The notes: generated by a model not told the origin, from the letters alone. A stretch of 64,000 nucleotides of DNA from Salegentibacter agarivorans (GCF_900113135.1 NZ_FOOH01000020.1:1-64000), one strand, 5' to 3'. Positions 17,761 through 26,617 are shown, counted from the stretch's first letter. Translations and numbers: made by a program.

Positions 17761-17850
17761 CTATCTTAGATTCTCATGCACTTTCAGGATTTCTTCATTT
17801 TTGCCCGCGGCTTCGGCAATCATTCCAAAATATTTAATATTTAACTTTAT
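17761..17850 (-). pseudogene. moaD: Truncated moaD (N-terminal fragment)
   Basis: Directly overlapping the stop codon of the MocA-like gene is a 29-codon frame reading KLNIKYFGMIAEAAGKNEEI, which matches the first strand and helix of MoaD, the small sulfur-carrier subunit of molybdopterin synthase (strand, then F-G/A-x-(I/L)-A-E-x-x-G). It stops at TAG 17763-17761 long before the C-terminal Gly-Gly tail. No ATG is in frame. The arrangement suggests that moaD was translationally coupled to the preceding gene before decay. Confidence 0.55.
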
Positions 17851-18449
17851 TCCATCTGTTTTAATAGTTCCACATCTTCAGCGGTATCCACATCAAAAAT
17901 TCCTTCTTCAAATTTTATGGTTTCAAAGCTTATCTTTTCATCTAATATTAGTTTTTTAGCGCCCTGATCTTTTTTTAGCGTCATTAAATCTGAAAAAGTT
18001 TCCTTTGAAAAAATAGCAGGCACTCCGACCTCCCCCGCATATTCTGAGAATGTAGCAGGCATTTTATTTTCTAACTGTTCGCGAATTAATTCCTGAATTT
18101 TTTCTTTGGTAACAAAAGGTTGGTCTGAAAGTAATATTAAAATAAGCTCCAGATCACTTTTAACGTTTAGCGCAGCGGAAACCCCTTTGCTTATGCTCGT
18201 GCCCATTCCAAGTTCCCATTCTTCATTAATGATGATGGTAAAGTTCCCAATGTCCAGCCCCTTTTCAATCTTTTTTGCATTTGCACCCAACATTAAAATC
18301 CTGTAATCGAATTCAAGTAATTCCGCTACATCTATACTATGCTGTAGCAAAGATTTGCCTTTAAATTCAACGAGTTGTTTTGGAAAACCAAGCCTTCTAG
18401 AAGCTCCTGCTGCCAAAATAATAACTCCTATTTTTGCTCTTCCCATCAT
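17847..18449 (-). CDS. mocA: MocA/MobA-like molybdenum cofactor nucleotidyltransferase
   Basis: The protein has 200 residues and the nucleotidyltransferase start VIILAAGASRRLGFPKQLVEFKG, in which LAAGxSxRxGxxK is the nucleotide-binding loop. LLSDQPF holds the metal-binding aspartate, and the C-terminal FDVDTAEDVELL is also typical. MocA adds CMP to molybdopterin for xanthine-oxidase-type enzymes, which fits the adjacent molybdenum hydroxylase genes. The start ATG overlaps the stop of the XdhC gene by 4 bp. A role as a GTP-using MobA is the alternative but less likely in this context. Confidence 0.82.
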   Translation of the reverse strand: MMGRAKIGVIILAAGASRRLGFPKQLVEFKGKSLLQHSIDVAELLEFDYRILMLGANAKKIEKGLDIGNFTIIINEEWELGMGTSISKGVSAALNVKSDLELILILLSDQPFVTKEKIQELIREQLENKMPATFSEYAGEVGVPAIFSKETFSDLMTLKKDQGAKKLILDEKISFETIKFEEGIFDVDTAEDVELLKQME

Positions 18450-19600
18450 ATCGCAACCTTGGTAAAATGATTAAGCTTTTTGTCATGAATGGGCGTCACT
18501 TTCTCTCGTAACGGCTTAGCACTTTTACCGTTTAAAACCATTTGAATTTCAGCCAGAATAGAAAGCCCTATTTCTGCAGGTGTTTCCGCACCTATTTCCA
18601 ATCCTACCGGTGCATATATTTTATCCAAATTTTCATCTTCCCAATCATAATTTTCATCTTCTAAATCGTTGAGCATTCGCTGGTATTTTTTCAATGGCCC
18701 CAGGATGCCAATGTACGGGATAAGTTTTTCCTTAAAAAGCATCTTTAAAACCGCCAGATCATAATTATAGTTATGACTCATAAGTACAAAGAAGCTGCGA
18801 TGGTCTATTTCAATATTTTTCAAGGTTTCTTCCGGCTTAGAAACGATCACCTGGCAGGAGGAGGTAAACCGGTCTTTATTTGCGTGGGTTGGCCTTCCAT
18901 CGGTCACTATTACATCCCATCCCAATAAATCAGCTTGTTGTGCAAGAATTTGAGCATCATTTCCGGCACCAACAATAATAAGTTTCACCGGGGGCTGATA
19001 ATTCTGAATAAAAATATGAGTGGATTCTTTTTCCGTTGTAAATTCAGCAAAATGGGGATGATTATATTTTAGTGTAAGACTTGCTTGTTCTTCTATATAA
19101 TGAAATAACTCCTTTTCTGGTTTTTGTCCAAAAGTTTTCAAGTCCTTGGTAATTACCAATTTTGTTCCGCACTGCTCTTTCTGCTTGTTTAGGTTAAATT
19201 GCACCACAATGGCCAAAGGACTATTTTGTTTGGTAACTTTTTTCAAGAGTTCGCATGGGTTTAAAGCATCCAAATAATCAATGGGTTCAAATAACACCTG
19301 GATAATACCGTTACATCCCAATTGTGCACCGATAATAGCATCGTCTTCATCACTGGTGTCATACGATACCAATTTATTTTTTTGCCTGTGCAGGGCGTGA
19401 AGCGCTTTGCGCAAGGCATCGCCCTCCAGACAGCCGCCACTAATTGCCCCTGTGATATTTCCATATTCATCAACCAGCATTCGTGCACCGGCTTTTCTGT
19501 ATGAGGAACCCTGTACGTGAACCACTGTAGCCAGAACGCACCCAGTACTATTCTCCCGCAGAAATTCATATTTAGAAATTATGACATCCAGTTCTCTCAT
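18446..19600 (-). CDS. xdhC: XdhC/CoxI-family molybdenum enzyme maturation protein
   Basis: The protein has 384 residues. The N-terminal XdhC-CoxI domain contains CVLATVVHVQGSSYRKAGARML and GAISGGCLEGD (about residues 20-62). The C-terminal Rossmann domain begins VKLIIVGAGNDAQILAQQA near residue 204 and ends with IGAETPAEIGLSILAEI. XdhC proteins bind the molybdenum cofactor, help to exchange its oxo ligand for sulfur, and deliver it to xanthine-dehydrogenase-type enzymes. Four-base overlaps with both the cysteine desulfurase upstream and the MocA-like gene downstream point to one translationally coupled unit. Confidence 0.88.
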   Translation of the reverse strand: MRELDVIISKYEFLRENSTGCVLATVVHVQGSSYRKAGARMLVDEYGNITGAISGGCLEGDALRKALHALHRQKNKLVSYDTSDEDDAIIGAQLGCNGIIQVLFEPIDYLDALNPCELLKKVTKQNSPLAIVVQFNLNKQKEQCGTKLVITKDLKTFGQKPEKELFHYIEEQASLTLKYNHPHFAEFTTEKESTHIFIQNYQPPVKLIIVGAGNDAQILAQQADLLGWDVIVTDGRPTHANKDRFTSSCQVIVSKPEETLKNIEIDHRSFFVLMSHNYNYDLAVLKMLFKEKLIPYIGILGPLKKYQRMLNDLEDENYDWEDENLDKIYAPVGLEIGAETPAEIGLSILAEIQMVLNGKSAKPLREKVTPIHDKKLNHFTKVAI

Positions 19601-20754
19601 ACAGCTGCAGTTTTTAAACTATTTACCACTTTCTCGACCTCATTAACAGCAAATTCAATATCCTGATCACTTGTTTCCTTTCCCAGGCTGATCCTTATTG
19701 AAGATAAAGCCAATTCATCGCTTAAACCCATAGACATTAGCACATGAGAAGGCTTGACAAAATTGGAAGTACATGCCGAACCGCGTGAAACGGCTAAATG
19801 CTTTAGCTTCCTTAGCAATAAATTTCCGGTTATATCTTTAAAAGAAATATTGGTGGTATTAGGAAGACGGTTGGCATGCTTACAATTGATAATAGCTCCA
19901 TCTATTTTCCCTAGGGCGTTTTCTAATTTATTCTTTAATTTCATCATTCTTTCTGGTTCCACTGACATTTTGGAAGTTGCAATTTCAGCAGCCTTTCCAA
20001 AGCCTACAATTCCGGGAACATTTAAAGTTCCAGGTCGCAAACCTTTTTCCTGTCCGCCCCCAAAAACATAAGGATCAATTGCTACCTTATTCTTTTTATT
20101 TATATACAAGGCTCCAATACCTTTAGGTCCATAAATCTTATGGGAAGAGAAAATAGCCATATCTAAATTCAATTCTTCCAAATTCACCGGAATTTTACCT
20201 ACCGCCTGGGTAATATCGCTCATTAATATCGCTCCTTTTGAATGCACAATCTCCTCAATTTCAGCCATAGGATGGATGAGCCCGGTTTCATTATTTGCCA
20301 GCATCAGACAAACCAATATTGTTTCAGATGAAATAGCCTCTTCCAAATCTTCCAAATCAATATTCCCAGCTCGATCCACCTTAAGATACGTCACCTCAAA
20401 ACCCTTTTTCTCTAAAGCCTGCATAGGATCCAGCACCGCTTTATGTTCGGTTTCACAGGTAATAATATGCTTCCCTTTTACCTTATGCTTCTCGCAAAAC
20501 CCGAAAAGGGCAAGATTGGCAGCTTCAGTAGCCCCTGAAGTAAAGGTTAGTCCCGTGGGTTTACAGTTCAACAATCCGCTTATTTGTTCCCTGGCAAGTT
20601 CCACTGCTTCGCGGCTATCCCATCCAAAGACATGGTCACTACCGGCATTACCAAACTTTTCAGTAAAATACGGCAGCATTGTCTCGACGACTCCCTGGGC
20701 TACCGGAGTACTTGCGTTGTAATCGAGGTATATAGGCTTATCTTTTGACTTCAT
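19597..20754 (-). CDS. Cysteine desulfurase (NifS/IscS family), probably for cofactor sulfuration
   Basis: The protein has 385 residues. The PLP lysine is K206 in SSHKIYGPKG, with H104 in the ETEHKAV motif and TSGATEAANLAL for phosphate binding. The catalytic cysteine is C328 in SRGSACTS, and the short loop around it is of the IscS/NifS (group I) type. The position directly ahead of xdhC, with a 4-bp overlap, suggests it supplies the sulfur for the sulfurated molybdenum cofactor, as NifS4 does with XdhC in Rhodobacter. Its start codon lies inside a ModE-like palindrome (see 20753-20778). Confidence 0.88.
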   Translation of the reverse strand: MKSKDKPIYLDYNASTPVAQGVVETMLPYFTEKFGNAGSDHVFGWDSREAVELAREQISGLLNCKPTGLTFTSGATEAANLALFGFCEKHKVKGKHIITCETEHKAVLDPMQALEKKGFEVTYLKVDRAGNIDLEDLEEAISSETILVCLMLANNETGLIHPMAEIEEIVHSKGAILMSDITQAVGKIPVNLEELNLDMAIFSSHKIYGPKGIGALYINKKNKVAIDPYVFGGGQEKGLRPGTLNVPGIVGFGKAAEIATSKMSVEPERMMKLKNKLENALGKIDGAIINCKHANRLPNTTNISFKDITGNLLLRKLKHLAVSRGSACTSNFVKPSHVLMSMGLSDELALSSIRISLGKETSDQDIEFAVNEVEKVVNSLKTAAV

Positions 20755-20778
20755 CGTTATATATTGCTATATATATCG
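20753..20778. promoter_or_regulatory. Candidate ModE operator over the cysteine desulfurase start
   Basis: ATCGTTATATA (20753-20763), a four-base spacer and TATATATATCG (20768-20778) form an imperfect inverted repeat of TATATA with outer CG pairs. The left arm is the reverse complement of the TATATAACGAT half-site I recall for proteobacterial ModE. It overlaps the ATG of the desulfurase gene and is 43 bp downstream of a ModE-like regulator gene. The spacer is shorter than in E. coli sites, so the match is partial. Confidence 0.4.
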
Positions 20779-20820
20779 GTTTTTAAAATAAAGGGAATTT
20801 CACTGCTCCCCTATTTTCCG

Positions 20821-21159
20821 TTATTTTATAATTTTTAGCAGATCATTTTCCTGTTCCAGAAGCTCATTAACCTTTTGCTCCAATTTCTCATATTCCCGAA
20901 TAACCTTTAAGGCATAGGGGGTTATTTCCGCGCCACCACCATGGGATCCTCCTTTCTTTAAAATCACTAAAGGCTCGGCAGCATGCTTATTTAATCGCTG
21001 AACCAGATCCCAAGCTTTTTTATAGGACATATTCATCTGTGCAGCTGCCCTGGATAGGGATCCTTCTTTATGAATTCTTTTTACCAATTCATTGGGTCCT
21101 GGTCCATAGAATTTTTCACCTTCATTTTCTACCCAATATTTAAACTTAATTTTTTTCAT
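20821..21159 (-). CDS. ModE-like winged helix regulator (DNA-binding domain only)
   Basis: This 112-residue protein matches the N-terminal DNA-binding part of ModE: YGPGPNELVKRIHKEGSLSRAAAQMNMSYKKAWDLVQRLN is a LysR/ModE winged helix with the family-specific SYKKAW recognition segment. The usual C-terminal molybdate-binding domains are missing, so any molybdenum sensing would need another partner. Such short forms are common beside molybdenum genes. It is 16 bp downstream of the large hydroxylase subunit and 66 bp upstream of the desulfurase, where a candidate operator lies. Confidence 0.82.
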   Translation of the reverse strand: MKKIKFKYWVENEGEKFYGPGPNELVKRIHKEGSLSRAAAQMNMSYKKAWDLVQRLNKHAAEPLVILKKGGSHGGGAEITPYALKVIREYEKLEQKVNELLEQENDLLKIIK

Positions 21160-21175
21160 TGGGAGCCAGCTGTAA

Positions 21176-23452
21176 TTAAGTTTTTAATTCCCTGCTTTCC
21201 GCATTAATTTCCGGTAGAAAGGGTTGCTTGTAAATTCTTTTTCCTGTTGCTTTATAAAGGGCATTGGCTAATGCTCCCTGCACCGGTGGGAAAGGCGGCT
21301 CTCCTAGTCCTGTGGGATCAATACCGTTTTCTACAAAATGTACATCAATCTTTTTTGGAGCTTCACGATGCCGAATTAGACGATAGGAATCAAAATTATT
21401 TTGTTGAACGCCGCCATCTTTAAATGATAACTCACTGTATAAAGCATGTCCAATTCCATCGATAGTCCCACCTTCCACCATATTTTTGGCTGCATCAGGA
21501 TTTACCACAATACCACAGTCTACGGCACAGGTTACTCTATCGATGACCGGCTCGTTATCTTTTAAATCCATTTCTAAAATCTGTGCGACGTAGGAATTAT
21601 GGCAATAATAGGCAGCTACTCCTTTACTTGAAGTAGAATTACCATTATTCCAACCGGCTTTATCCCTAACAAGTTCCAGAACGCCAGCATATCGCGCGGG
21701 ATCATAATCATTTTCTTCCCCTACCGGGTCATTTTTCGCCCGCTTTAGCATATCCAAGCGGAACTGAATCGGATCTTTTCCAACTTCCTCAGCAAGTTCA
21801 TCTAAAAAAGATTGTTCGGCCCCGGCAATAAAATTAGAACGCGGTGCCCTGAAAGCTCCTGTGGAAATACTCGAATCTATCGTCCAACTCTCGGCAAGGT
21901 AATTATCAATTGCTCCTGCCGGAAAACGATTCGCAAAAAGGGGGCTTTCGGTAATCCCCCCGGCATTTACGTGAAATGCGGTAATATTATTATTCGCATC
22001 AATTGCTGCACGGTAAGACACCCTGTAAGCCGGACGATAAACCCCGTTGGTCATATCGTCTTCCCGGGTATATACTAATTTTATCGGCCTTTTCATTTTT
22101 TGTGAAATTACAGCGGCTTCCACAAGGAAATTCCCATACAGTCGGCGGCCAAATCCCCCTCCCATTCGGGTCATTTGGACATCGATTTTATCTAGCTCGA
22201 ACCCTAATCGTTTATTTACACTTTTTTCAGCAAATTCCGGGGTTTGAATAGGCCCTAATAATTCGGCCTTTTCATCAGTTACATTGGCATAAAAGTTCAT
22301 CGGCTCCATACAATTGTGGGCAAGGAATGGGCAGGAATACGAACGCTCAATAACCCTTGCTGCATTGCTAAAGGCTGATTCAGGATCACCATCTTTTCGA
22401 ACTACTTCTGATTTTGCGGGCCCGGCATCGCTCATCAGGGCTGTATGCATGTCGGAATTTTCCAGGCCACCTGTATCTTCCATACCCGGGGATTTTTCGA
22501 GAATTTGCATTTGATGCGTTAAATCAGGATTTAAATCCCATTCTACATTTAGGGCCTTTTTTGCCTGCATGACCTGCCAGGTGGATTCCCCAACGACAAC
22601 TACCAATTTGGAAAATGCAGCCACATCACTCCATTCCCGCTCCATATCTTCAGGATATGTATCTATGGTAAAAATATCTTTTATTCCGGGCATTTCTTTT
22701 GCTTTAGCTGCATCCATAGATTTAAACTCCATCCCAAAGGCCGGAGGTTGGACTATCATTGCAATAAGCATATCATCTTCATAAATATCCAACCCGTATA
22801 AGGGTTTTCCTGTTACTATTTTTTTAGCATCTACATTTTTTCGGGAAGTACCGATAATTTTAAAGTCACTATTATCTTTTAGTTCAATTTCATCAGGTAC
22901 TTCAATCTTTGTGGCCGCCTTAGCGATTTCACCATAACCTATAGACCTATCGCTAGCTTTATGACTAATAATTCCCTTGTCCACAGAAAGTTCAGTAACA
23001 GGTACCTCCCACTCTTTTGCCGCCGCACTAAGCAACATTTGTTTGGCGGTGGCCCCAGCCATTCTTAGCGGTTCCCATCCCTGGCGAATAGATTGACTAC
23101 CACCGGCAAGTTGACGAGTAAAAACATCAAGGTTAAGTGGTGCCTGTTCTACAATGACATTGTTCCAATCTACGTCAAGCTCTTCGGCTACAATCATAGG
23201 CATCGCTGTTTTCACATTTTGTCCTATCTCCGGATTGGGAGAGTAGATCGTTATAATACCATTATCCCCTATTTTCAAATATCCATTGAGTTCAAACCAC
23301 TCATCGGGCATTTGCATCGCTACTTCCTCCCCGTTTTCTTCAGCCGCACGCTTACAGGCCAACCAATTAAAACCGATTAATAATCCACCTCCGGCAAGCG
23401 ATACATTCTTGATGAATGATCTTCTGCCCATTCCTGTTTTTACTTTTTTCAT
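21176..23452 (-). CDS. Molybdenum hydroxylase large subunit (IorB-like, exported)
   Basis: The protein has 758 residues, with a twin-arginine signal (MGRRSFIKNVSLAGGGLLIGF) and a possible lipobox cysteine shortly after. It belongs to the xanthine oxidase family, in the isoquinoline 1-oxidoreductase beta type with two Mo-binding domains. Visible blocks are GQNVKTAMPMIVAEELDV, MTRMGGGFGRRLYGNF, TGAFRAPRSNFIAGAEQSF and GLGEPPFPPVQGALANA, whose glutamate is the expected base catalyst near residue 717. These enzymes hydroxylate N-heterocycles or oxidise aldehydes in the periplasm. The substrate is unknown. It is cotranscribed with the 2Fe-2S subunit 15 bp upstream. Confidence 0.88.
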   Translation of the reverse strand: MKKVKTGMGRRSFIKNVSLAGGGLLIGFNWLACKRAAEENGEEVAMQMPDEWFELNGYLKIGDNGIITIYSPNPEIGQNVKTAMPMIVAEELDVDWNNVIVEQAPLNLDVFTRQLAGGSQSIRQGWEPLRMAGATAKQMLLSAAAKEWEVPVTELSVDKGIISHKASDRSIGYGEIAKAATKIEVPDEIELKDNSDFKIIGTSRKNVDAKKIVTGKPLYGLDIYEDDMLIAMIVQPPAFGMEFKSMDAAKAKEMPGIKDIFTIDTYPEDMEREWSDVAAFSKLVVVVGESTWQVMQAKKALNVEWDLNPDLTHQMQILEKSPGMEDTGGLENSDMHTALMSDAGPAKSEVVRKDGDPESAFSNAARVIERSYSCPFLAHNCMEPMNFYANVTDEKAELLGPIQTPEFAEKSVNKRLGFELDKIDVQMTRMGGGFGRRLYGNFLVEAAVISQKMKRPIKLVYTREDDMTNGVYRPAYRVSYRAAIDANNNITAFHVNAGGITESPLFANRFPAGAIDNYLAESWTIDSSISTGAFRAPRSNFIAGAEQSFLDELAEEVGKDPIQFRLDMLKRAKNDPVGEENDYDPARYAGVLELVRDKAGWNNGNSTSSKGVAAYYCHNSYVAQILEMDLKDNEPVIDRVTCAVDCGIVVNPDAAKNMVEGGTIDGIGHALYSELSFKDGGVQQNNFDSYRLIRHREAPKKIDVHFVENGIDPTGLGEPPFPPVQGALANALYKATGKRIYKQPFLPEINAESRELKT

Positions 23453-23467
23453 TTTTTCAGGTTTTAA

Positions 23468-23926
23468 TTATACGGTTTGGGACGCTGATTTGATAGCGGC
23501 TTTAATTCGGTTATAAGTTCCGCAGCGGCAAATATTTCCGTTCATTACATCTTCTATTTCTGCATCACTGGGACTGGGATTATTCTTTAAAAGTGCCGTG
23601 GCTGCCATAATCTGCCCCGCCTGGCAATACCCGCATTGCGGGACATCGTGCTCCAACCAGGCCTTTTGAACAGGATGGTCTCCGTTCTCGGATAAACCTT
23701 CTATAGTAGTTATTTCATTTTCTTGGGCAGCAGAAATTGGAACCTGGCAGGATCTTACAGCAGAACCATTAAAGTGTACGGTACATGCGCCACATTGAGC
23801 AATTCCACAGCCATATTTTGTACCAACCAATTTTAAATTATCCCGTAGCACCCAAAGTAAGGGAGTTTCCGGGTCTACATCTACCGAGTGTTTCTTACCG
23901 TTAATATTTAAATCGAATTGCGCCAT
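23468..23926 (-). CDS. 2Fe-2S subunit of a molybdenum hydroxylase (IorA-like)
   Basis: This 152-residue protein carries two [2Fe-2S] clusters. The plant-ferredoxin type has ligands C40, C45, C48 and C60 (CGIAQCGAC...C). The helical type has C98, C101, C133 and C135 (CGYC...CRC). It passes electrons from the molybdenum subunit encoded just downstream. It lacks its own signal peptide, as is normal when the complex is exported on the Tat signal of its partner. It is the first gene of the molybdenum operon. Confidence 0.92.
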   Translation of the reverse strand: MAQFDLNINGKKHSVDVDPETPLLWVLRDNLKLVGTKYGCGIAQCGACTVHFNGSAVRSCQVPISAAQENEITTIEGLSENGDHPVQKAWLEHDVPQCGYCQAGQIMAATALLKNNPSPSDAEIEDVMNGNICRCGTYNRIKAAIKSASQTV

Positions 23927-24064
23927 AGTTATGTATATTTAGTTGAAAGCCTATTAAAGTATAAAAAATAATCCTTCTAACTTGTAAAACTTAATAAATT
24001 GAGACTTAAGCTTAGAAATATTAAAGCATTTTATAAAAATTCACCTCTATTTAATTTTATTGCT

Positions 24065-25207
24065 CTAATTCTTATACTGAGAATCTGAAACCTCATCTTC
24101 CCATTCCGTTGGGCCATCAACTCTACTGGTAATGGCTATTTGCACAAAGTCGTCATTCGGACCAGCGCCGTGCCAGTGAGGCGTATCTGCCGGGCATTTT
24201 GCTACATCTCCTTTTTTCATTATTACTTTTTGACTCCCCTTTTCCTGGTAATAGCCTTCCCCTGAAAGCGCAAGTATAATCTGCCCGTTGGGATGCCGGT
24301 GCCAAAAAGTTCTGGCTCCGGGTTCAAAAGTTACTACACCTACAGAATTCTTATTTACCTCATCGGCTGTTACTAAAAAATTTACCCACGCATTCCCTGT
24401 AAAAACAGGGTTTTCTATTTTTTCCCCTCGTGGATATATTTTTTCACCGTCATCAGTTGCGGCTTTCGTTTCAGTACGCTCCCCGGAGATAAGTGCGGCA
24501 ACAACTTCCCTACTCTCAAGACCTGTTCCTTCATCTATTTCGGTTTCAATCATCTTCACAATCTGGAGTATCTGTGGTTCCGTCACACCGTGCCTCATAC
24601 TAATTTTAATATGACCTGTAGCCATAGGTGCAGCACCTCCCATACTTAAAAGAGCGGCTACCGTGGCAATTTCCCGCTCTTTGTAACTCAAGACTCTTCG
24701 TTTAAAAATATCTGCAAAGAGGTGTTCTTTTAAAAACACTTCAATGATTGGAACTGTTTTGGCATAACCAGCTTTTGGACGATTTTCCACTCCGGTTAGA
24801 TCAGCCAGAACTTCTTTTCCTATTTCATATTTATTCCCTTCTTTTAAGTCTTTAGGTTTTTCCCCCGCTTCGTCTTCAATTCCCTTTTCCTTTCTATCTT
24901 CCAATACATCGGTTAGCGTATTGATGGCCATAAGACTTCTGGGAAAACCTGTATATGCATACAGATGAACAAGTTCCTCTTTTATCTTATTAATGCTAAG
25001 TCCATTATCCAAACCTTCGTTCAAGGCATCTTCTAAAGTTTCAAGATCTCCTGTAGCAGTAGCAGCAGAAATTCTGGCAATACTATATTCAGTAGGACTT
25101 AACTTTTCATTTTCCGATTGTGCTGAAATAGTTAAAGGAACTACTATCAACAAACAAAAAAGTATACTTCTAAAATTATAGTTCATTTTTTTAATTTTAA
25201 GATTCAA
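24065..25207 (-). CDS. Exported carboxymuconolactone decarboxylase-like protein fused to a cupin
   Basis: The protein has 380 residues. A Sec signal peptide follows an internal ATG (MNYNFRSILFCLLIVVPLTISAQ), so the true start may be 25186 rather than 25207. Residues 40-245 hold two CMD/AhpD-like halves (EELVHLYAYTGFPRSLMAIN, and REIATVAALLSMGGAAPMATGHIKISMRHGVTEPQI), without a CxxC redox pair. Residues 265-370 form a cupin with HRHPNGQ and HWHGAG metal ligands. The fusion occurs in many Bacteroidota operons with flavodoxin and alpha/beta hydrolases. The function is not known. Confidence 0.8.
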   Translation of the reverse strand: MNLKIKKMNYNFRSILFCLLIVVPLTISAQSENEKLSPTEYSIARISAATATGDLETLEDALNEGLDNGLSINKIKEELVHLYAYTGFPRSLMAINTLTDVLEDRKEKGIEDEAGEKPKDLKEGNKYEIGKEVLADLTGVENRPKAGYAKTVPIIEVFLKEHLFADIFKRRVLSYKEREIATVAALLSMGGAAPMATGHIKISMRHGVTEPQILQIVKMIETEIDEGTGLESREVVAALISGERTETKAATDDGEKIYPRGEKIENPVFTGNAWVNFLVTADEVNKNSVGVVTFEPGARTFWHRHPNGQIILALSGEGYYQEKGSQKVIMKKGDVAKCPADTPHWHGAGPNDDFVQIAITSRVDGPTEWEDEVSDSQYKN

Positions 25208-25225
25208 TAGTTATCAGGACAGTTT

Positions 25226-25843
25226 TTATAGTAGTCCAATTTTTTGCAACCAGGTATCAACCTGATCTGAAACTTCTTCTTCACGTTCTCCTTCAATGGC
25301 TAAGAACACCCCTCTTTTTTCATAGCCTCCCTCTACCGAAAAACCTTCAAGAATATCACTTTCAGGACATAGCTTTCGCAATTGCTCAAAACCCTGGCCT
25401 ATTCCAAATCCGGCATTGGTGTTAAATGGAATTATGGTTTTTCCACTTATATCATTTTCAGTTAAAAAGGATTTCATTGGTGGTGGCATTTGCATATCCC
25501 AGGTAGGAAAGCCTATGAAGATCGTATCATATTTTTTAAGATCCTCAATTTTGGTTTTTAAGGGAGGTAGATATCCTTCTTCATTTTCACGATCTACCTG
25601 GTCCACGATTTTTTGATAATCCTCGGGGTAAGGGTTTTCTTTTTCAAGGGCTACCAGTTTACCACCCACCTTATTCTGAATTAACTCGGCTACCACTTTT
25701 GTATTATTGGTTCGGGACAGGTATACAATAAGGGTCTTCTCTGAACCTACAGATAATTTCTTCTGAGAATTAGCACAATTCATTTCTACTGCAAAAATTA
25801 GGAATGATAATATGACAACTAAACTCTTGTTCATTAATTTCAA
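25226..25843 (-). CDS. Flavodoxin-like lipoprotein
   Basis: The protein has 205 residues, starting with a lipoprotein signal (FLIFAVEMNC, cysteine C23 or C20 depending on which of two ATGs is used). The rest is a flavodoxin fold: the FMN phosphate loop reads LIVYLSRTNNTKVVAELI, and IFIGFPTWDMQMPPPMKSFL plus FNTNAGFGIGQGFEQL are the other FMN loops. An envelope-anchored flavodoxin is unusual for an electron carrier, yet this type is recurrent next to cupin/CMD proteins. It lies 18 bp upstream of the CMD-cupin gene in the same unit. Confidence 0.85.
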   Translation of the reverse strand: MKLMNKSLVVILSFLIFAVEMNCANSQKKLSVGSEKTLIVYLSRTNNTKVVAELIQNKVGGKLVALEKENPYPEDYQKIVDQVDRENEEGYLPPLKTKIEDLKKYDTIFIGFPTWDMQMPPPMKSFLTENDISGKTIIPFNTNAGFGIGQGFEQLRKLCPESDILEGFSVEGGYEKRGVFLAIEGEREEEVSDQVDTWLQKIGLL

Positions 25844-26026
25844 TAGTTAATTGAGACTAAAATTTTAATTAATAATAGTTTTTAATTTTATTAAAAATTA
25901 GAGGCATTGTTTATTTATCTAAAGCTTACATATCAATTAATTCGAGGGTATCAATCATACTTCTCGTTTTTTCTTTACAAGATTTAAAATGGGGGTGTTT
26001 CTAAATGTGACTGATAAGCCTTTTTA

Positions 26027-26134
26027 TTAGCGTAGATCGTCTTCAACATCCTGGTCCTCATTTTTTTCCTGGCCATAAGAACTAATACAGAATATTGCTA
26101 AAAATAATATCAACAATACTTTAGGGAGTTTCAT
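26027..26134 (-). CDS. 35-residue exported peptide
   Basis: This short frame starts 10 bp after the stop of the NTF2-like gene, with an ATG at 26134. It encodes a clean signal peptide (MKLPKVLLILFLAIFCISS, cut after YGQ) and a mature tail of only about 14 acidic residues (KNEDQDVEDDLR). The signal sequence and tight spacing support translation. Either it is a genuine micropeptide, or it is the head of a gene whose body has been deleted in the 180 bp that follow. Confidence 0.5.
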   Translation of the reverse strand: MKLPKVLLILFLAIFCISSYGQEKNEDQDVEDDLR

Positions 26135-26144
26135 CCCTGCTTTT

Positions 26145-26606
26145 TCAATCTTCATTAGGACTAGAAAGTTGCTTTACAAAAGAAAGGTTTGCTAATTTCC
26201 AATCTTTACCTTCTTTCACATACACTTCGGTGGCTATAAAAGGATTAGTTACTTCATTACCACCTACCACTGCCAATAAGGTAATTCGGCTGGATACAAT
26301 AGCTGTATTGCCAATAATATCAGCAGAAACTTCATGAATATCTGCTTTCTTATAGTGTATACCACCGCTACGAATAACCTCAACTTCACGGTCTTTTCCC
26401 CAGCTTCCGCCCATATGGACAAATTGAGATTTATCGTGAAATAAATCTTCAAGTTTATCGGCATCCTTATCAGCCATCCATTCCCATTTCTTCTCGGAAA
26501 GCTCGATCATTTTCTGTTCTTTGTCAGTATTTTGAGCAGTAGCTCCGATACCGTTCAGCAATAAAAATGCTCCAATAATTACTGTTTTGATATTAAATTT
26601 TGTCAT
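26145..26606 (-). CDS. Exported NTF2-like (DUF4440/SnoaL-type) protein
   Basis: This 153-residue protein has a Sec signal peptide (IIGAFLLLNGIGATAQ) and one NTF2-like domain starting ELSEKKWEWMADKDADKLEDLF, with FVHMGGSW and a C-terminal WKLANLSF strand. It is clearly a duplicate of the C-terminal half of the next gene upstream (ELSKKKWDWMADKDVEKLEKLF). NTF2-like domains bind or convert small hydrophobic ligands; no catalytic role can be assigned. It belongs to the hydrolase-cupin-flavodoxin operon. Confidence 0.82.
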   Translation of the reverse strand: MTKFNIKTVIIGAFLLLNGIGATAQNTDKEQKMIELSEKKWEWMADKDADKLEDLFHDKSQFVHMGGSWGKDREVEVIRSGGIHYKKADIHEVSADIIGNTAIVSSRITLLAVVGGNEVTNPFIATEVYVKEGKDWKLANLSFVKQLSSPNED

Positions 26607-26617
26607 AGCTAATAGTT

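Noticed and set aside
20276-20722. 148-codon plus-strand frame opposite the cysteine desulfurase
   Set aside because: Antisense shadow; the desulfurase motifs on the other strand are complete.
25910-25990. Minus-strand tail-like frame ending TLELIDM before TAA
   Set aside because: Only about 24 codons and no family recognised; it could be chance.
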